From the NCBI GenBank assembly GCA_028023455.1, contig JAQFVV010006199.1, positions 5,714,972 to 5,778,971 on the forward strand: DNA of 64,000 nt, in the 5' to 3' direction. Positions 61,615-64,000 of the stretch are shown piece by piece. Below the pieces are notes generated by a model. It ran no database searches. It had not been told where the DNA came from and saw only the letters and a list, made by a program, of their open reading frames with translations. The first letter of the stretch is position 1. The number at the start of each line of letters is the position of its first letter. The stretch is from Epiperipatus broadwayi. Lineage: Eukaryota; Onychophora; Udeonychophora; Euonychophora; Peripatidae. Position numbers and translations under genes: made by a program.

Positions 61615-64000
61615 AGGGTGGTTTTTCTATATGTTGGAGCTGACTTGGGAATAGTTGACATATTGTTACTTTTGTTATTAATATCTATTGAATTATTATT
61701 ATTTTTCCTATTGAGTTATTGAGGGTTAATTTCAATAACATTAGTATATGTTTGTATTATTTTTGACCTTTGGATTTCAGTGTTAGTGAAATTAGAAGTG
61801 GTTGAAATATTACTTCTATCATTTATAATTGTTGGATTATTATTACTTTTGTTACTGATCTGTTAAGTATTATTGTATTATCTTTGAACTTTGGAATTCA
61901 GTGTTAATGAAATTGACACAGCCACCTGGTCATGTCAGACCATATTAATCACCAAATTATTGTTAGACAAATTATTTATTTCATAAATTTTGAATGACAA
62001 ATTTAATAAATGAGGTATGAAGCAATCAAAGACAAAATTTTGTAATAAGAGATAAGAATTTTATTTTGTCAAATAAAAGCTTTAAATGAATTTTAAGCAA
62101 ACACTGGAGCTTTTTACATGGATTGTCAATAGATGAACAGCTATGATAATGGCATAAAAAATTATTATATTGAATGACAAAATCATTTGTTCATTGTTAT
62201 GGTCTTTTATTTATCTGTACCATATTTTTATTGAACAAACAATGCAAAATATTATATTTTGAATTAAATAAATCATATTTACTTTGCATTCAATTTAAAT
62301 TTGAATTTATTTATTAAACATAAATAATTTCTAATTGTTTTTTTTTCATTTATTATCTATAGATCATAGATAGATAATATGTGATGGATGTGCATCTCAC
62401 AATATATATATGGTAAAGTAAAGGAATCAAATGTGGCATGGAAAGCATATTCTAACTTCCAAAAATTTGTAAGGTAATGATGATGATTGCCATGCAAGTT
62501 AGATTGTTTATTTACAATAATATGGATGCCACTTCTCTGACTAGTTACAATGACCTTACAACCTGCAATAAATGTGCAAGTATATGTCATGAAAGTTTAG
62601 TTTTATATTAAAATCTTAAAATAAGAACAGCATAATGAATAAATACAACAAGCCTAATGCAACATTCATCAGTGACAGATTTTGTATTAACTTCAAAATA
62701 AAATAGACATAAATAATATTTTGAAATTAAGGACACTATGGCAATTGATAACAATACTAACTTTATTATCAATAATATACAATATAATAATTAAAATACC
62801 AAAGAAATAATAATAAAAATTATAAATTAATACTTATATACTATTTTTTTACTCTTTATGATTTAAATTATTTTAGTTTAGATATTAGAATCATGAAACA
62901 GAGCAGAGGTATATCTCACCAACTATTAGTAATTCTTAAATTTCCCACATGTGGTAATGATAAAAAGGGATACATCTCTGATTTGTTTTGTGTTAAACAT
63001 ATTTAATTCATAGCAAAAGTTATTATTTATAATAAATATTTTATGTATCATATAAATAAGAATAAAAATCTAACTAATGTAATATATCTCCAACTTTATA
63101 ATATGTTCACATATGCATATATCAATCATTAATTAATAATATTTGTTATATAAAAGATGCTATTAATATTTAATTTTAATAAAATGCTTTTGGAAATTAT
63201 ATTTTTTATAAAGTAAAAATAAATAATATTACCATTCTTTTATTTATTTAACCTGAATAGTCACTATCTTTACATGTGTTTTTGGGCCAATAGGCAATCC
63301 TTGTTGAAGATAATTAAATGGAACTATTGGTTATTAACTTTGAGTATCTAATTTGTTTTGAACAATTTTTTGTATATTCTTTTTGCTTTCTAGTTGATTG
63401 ATAAATATAACAAAATATATAGTATCCATTAATTTTAAAGAGAGATATCCATTAATACAATTCACTTATTCCATGTTAAATTGTCCATCTGATTTTATGG
63501 AAAAATATAGTAGCAAATGAGAGATAAACCCCTCCCTCATTTTTATTATCTTATCAATCCATGTTTTTAAATTCTCAGTTATTAAAATATATAATTAATC
63601 CACAGTTAAGTTTTTAGATCATGAAATTTGAAGATAGTCTCTCTAGTTGTGTCTCTCAGTTTAATGTCCATTTCTCCAATTTTTTTATTCAAAAATTACA
63701 CTCTTTTTACAAATCAGGCAATAATTTCAAAAACTTTTATTGATTTTCCCATGTTCTATTTACCATCCTTTTAAATAATCTCATTTGCATAAATAGAAAT
63801 ACAATGAATAATATTTTAAAGATTGTAATAATTATTATTAACAATCAAGAACAAGCATATTACACCTTTATATTTATTCCAAACAATAATCAATAACAAT
63901 ATTAATTTTTATATAAATTATTTAAATATTTATGTGTAATTTTTATTTATTTATTTATCTATTATCATACACATACACCATGTATTAACCAGGTTGTTTA
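61615..64000. other. Non-coding AT-rich stretch
   Basis: No gene or structured repeat is recognised. The phrase attattattactttt.ttact / ttgaattattattattttt at 61670-61870 suggests an old duplication (ttggaattcagtgttaatgaaatt vs ttggatttcagtgttagtgaaatt, about 61770 and 61890). Confidence 0.45.

Overview
The window looks like nuclear DNA of an invertebrate animal. It is very AT-rich (roughly three quarters A+T or more by eye), full of homopolymer and TA tracts, has no long intact host gene and no bacterial gene organisation. Everything recognisable is transposable-element material: K02A2.6-like Ty3/Gypsy gag-pol remnants, non-LTR retrotransposons (LINEs) with an APE endonuclease and C-terminal Cys/His motif, tRNA-derived SINE heads, fold-back elements and large LTRs. 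The species cannot be named from this sequence.

Layout. 1-6102: a minus-strand Ty3/Gypsy element with ~0.53 kb LTRs, decayed gag and protease, and a deletion that joins the protease end to the integrase C-terminus. 8134-10061: a 5'-truncated minus-strand LINE with a 10-bp target duplication. 11.4-26.5 kb: gene-poor, with a LINE ORF1 scrap, a 244-bp fold-back flanked by 17-bp direct repeats, tRNA-like SINEs and an 80-bp-arm hairpin. 26771-32387: a second LINE split into two opposite-facing halves, a textbook twin-priming inversion bounded by a 13-bp target duplication. 34224-42418: a gag-only LTR retrotransposon with unusually large (2.6 kb) LTRs, a 4-bp target duplication and a PBS-like TGG site. 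42.4-43.9 kb: a 259-bp tandem duplication, then a direct-plus-inverted repeat cluster with two hammerhead-ribozyme-like cores, suggestive of Penelope-like termini. 44-56 kb: mostly non-coding, with a 15-bp-flanked compound fold-back, microsatellites and a suspicious T/G then pure-G block that may be a sequencing artefact. 56897-59440: a candidate solo LTR of a family related to the gag-only element. 59.7-61.6 kb: a 129-bp tandem repeat and another LINE ORF1 remnant. The remainder shows nothing recognisable.

How the parts relate. The two LINEs are the same family type; both inserted at TT|AAAA sites, both carry AATAAA near the 3' end, and both could supply machinery for the SINEs and possibly the fold-backs with 15-17 bp flanking repeats. 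The gag-only element has no protease, RT or integrase and would depend on an autonomous Gypsy element such as a full-length relative of the one at the left end.
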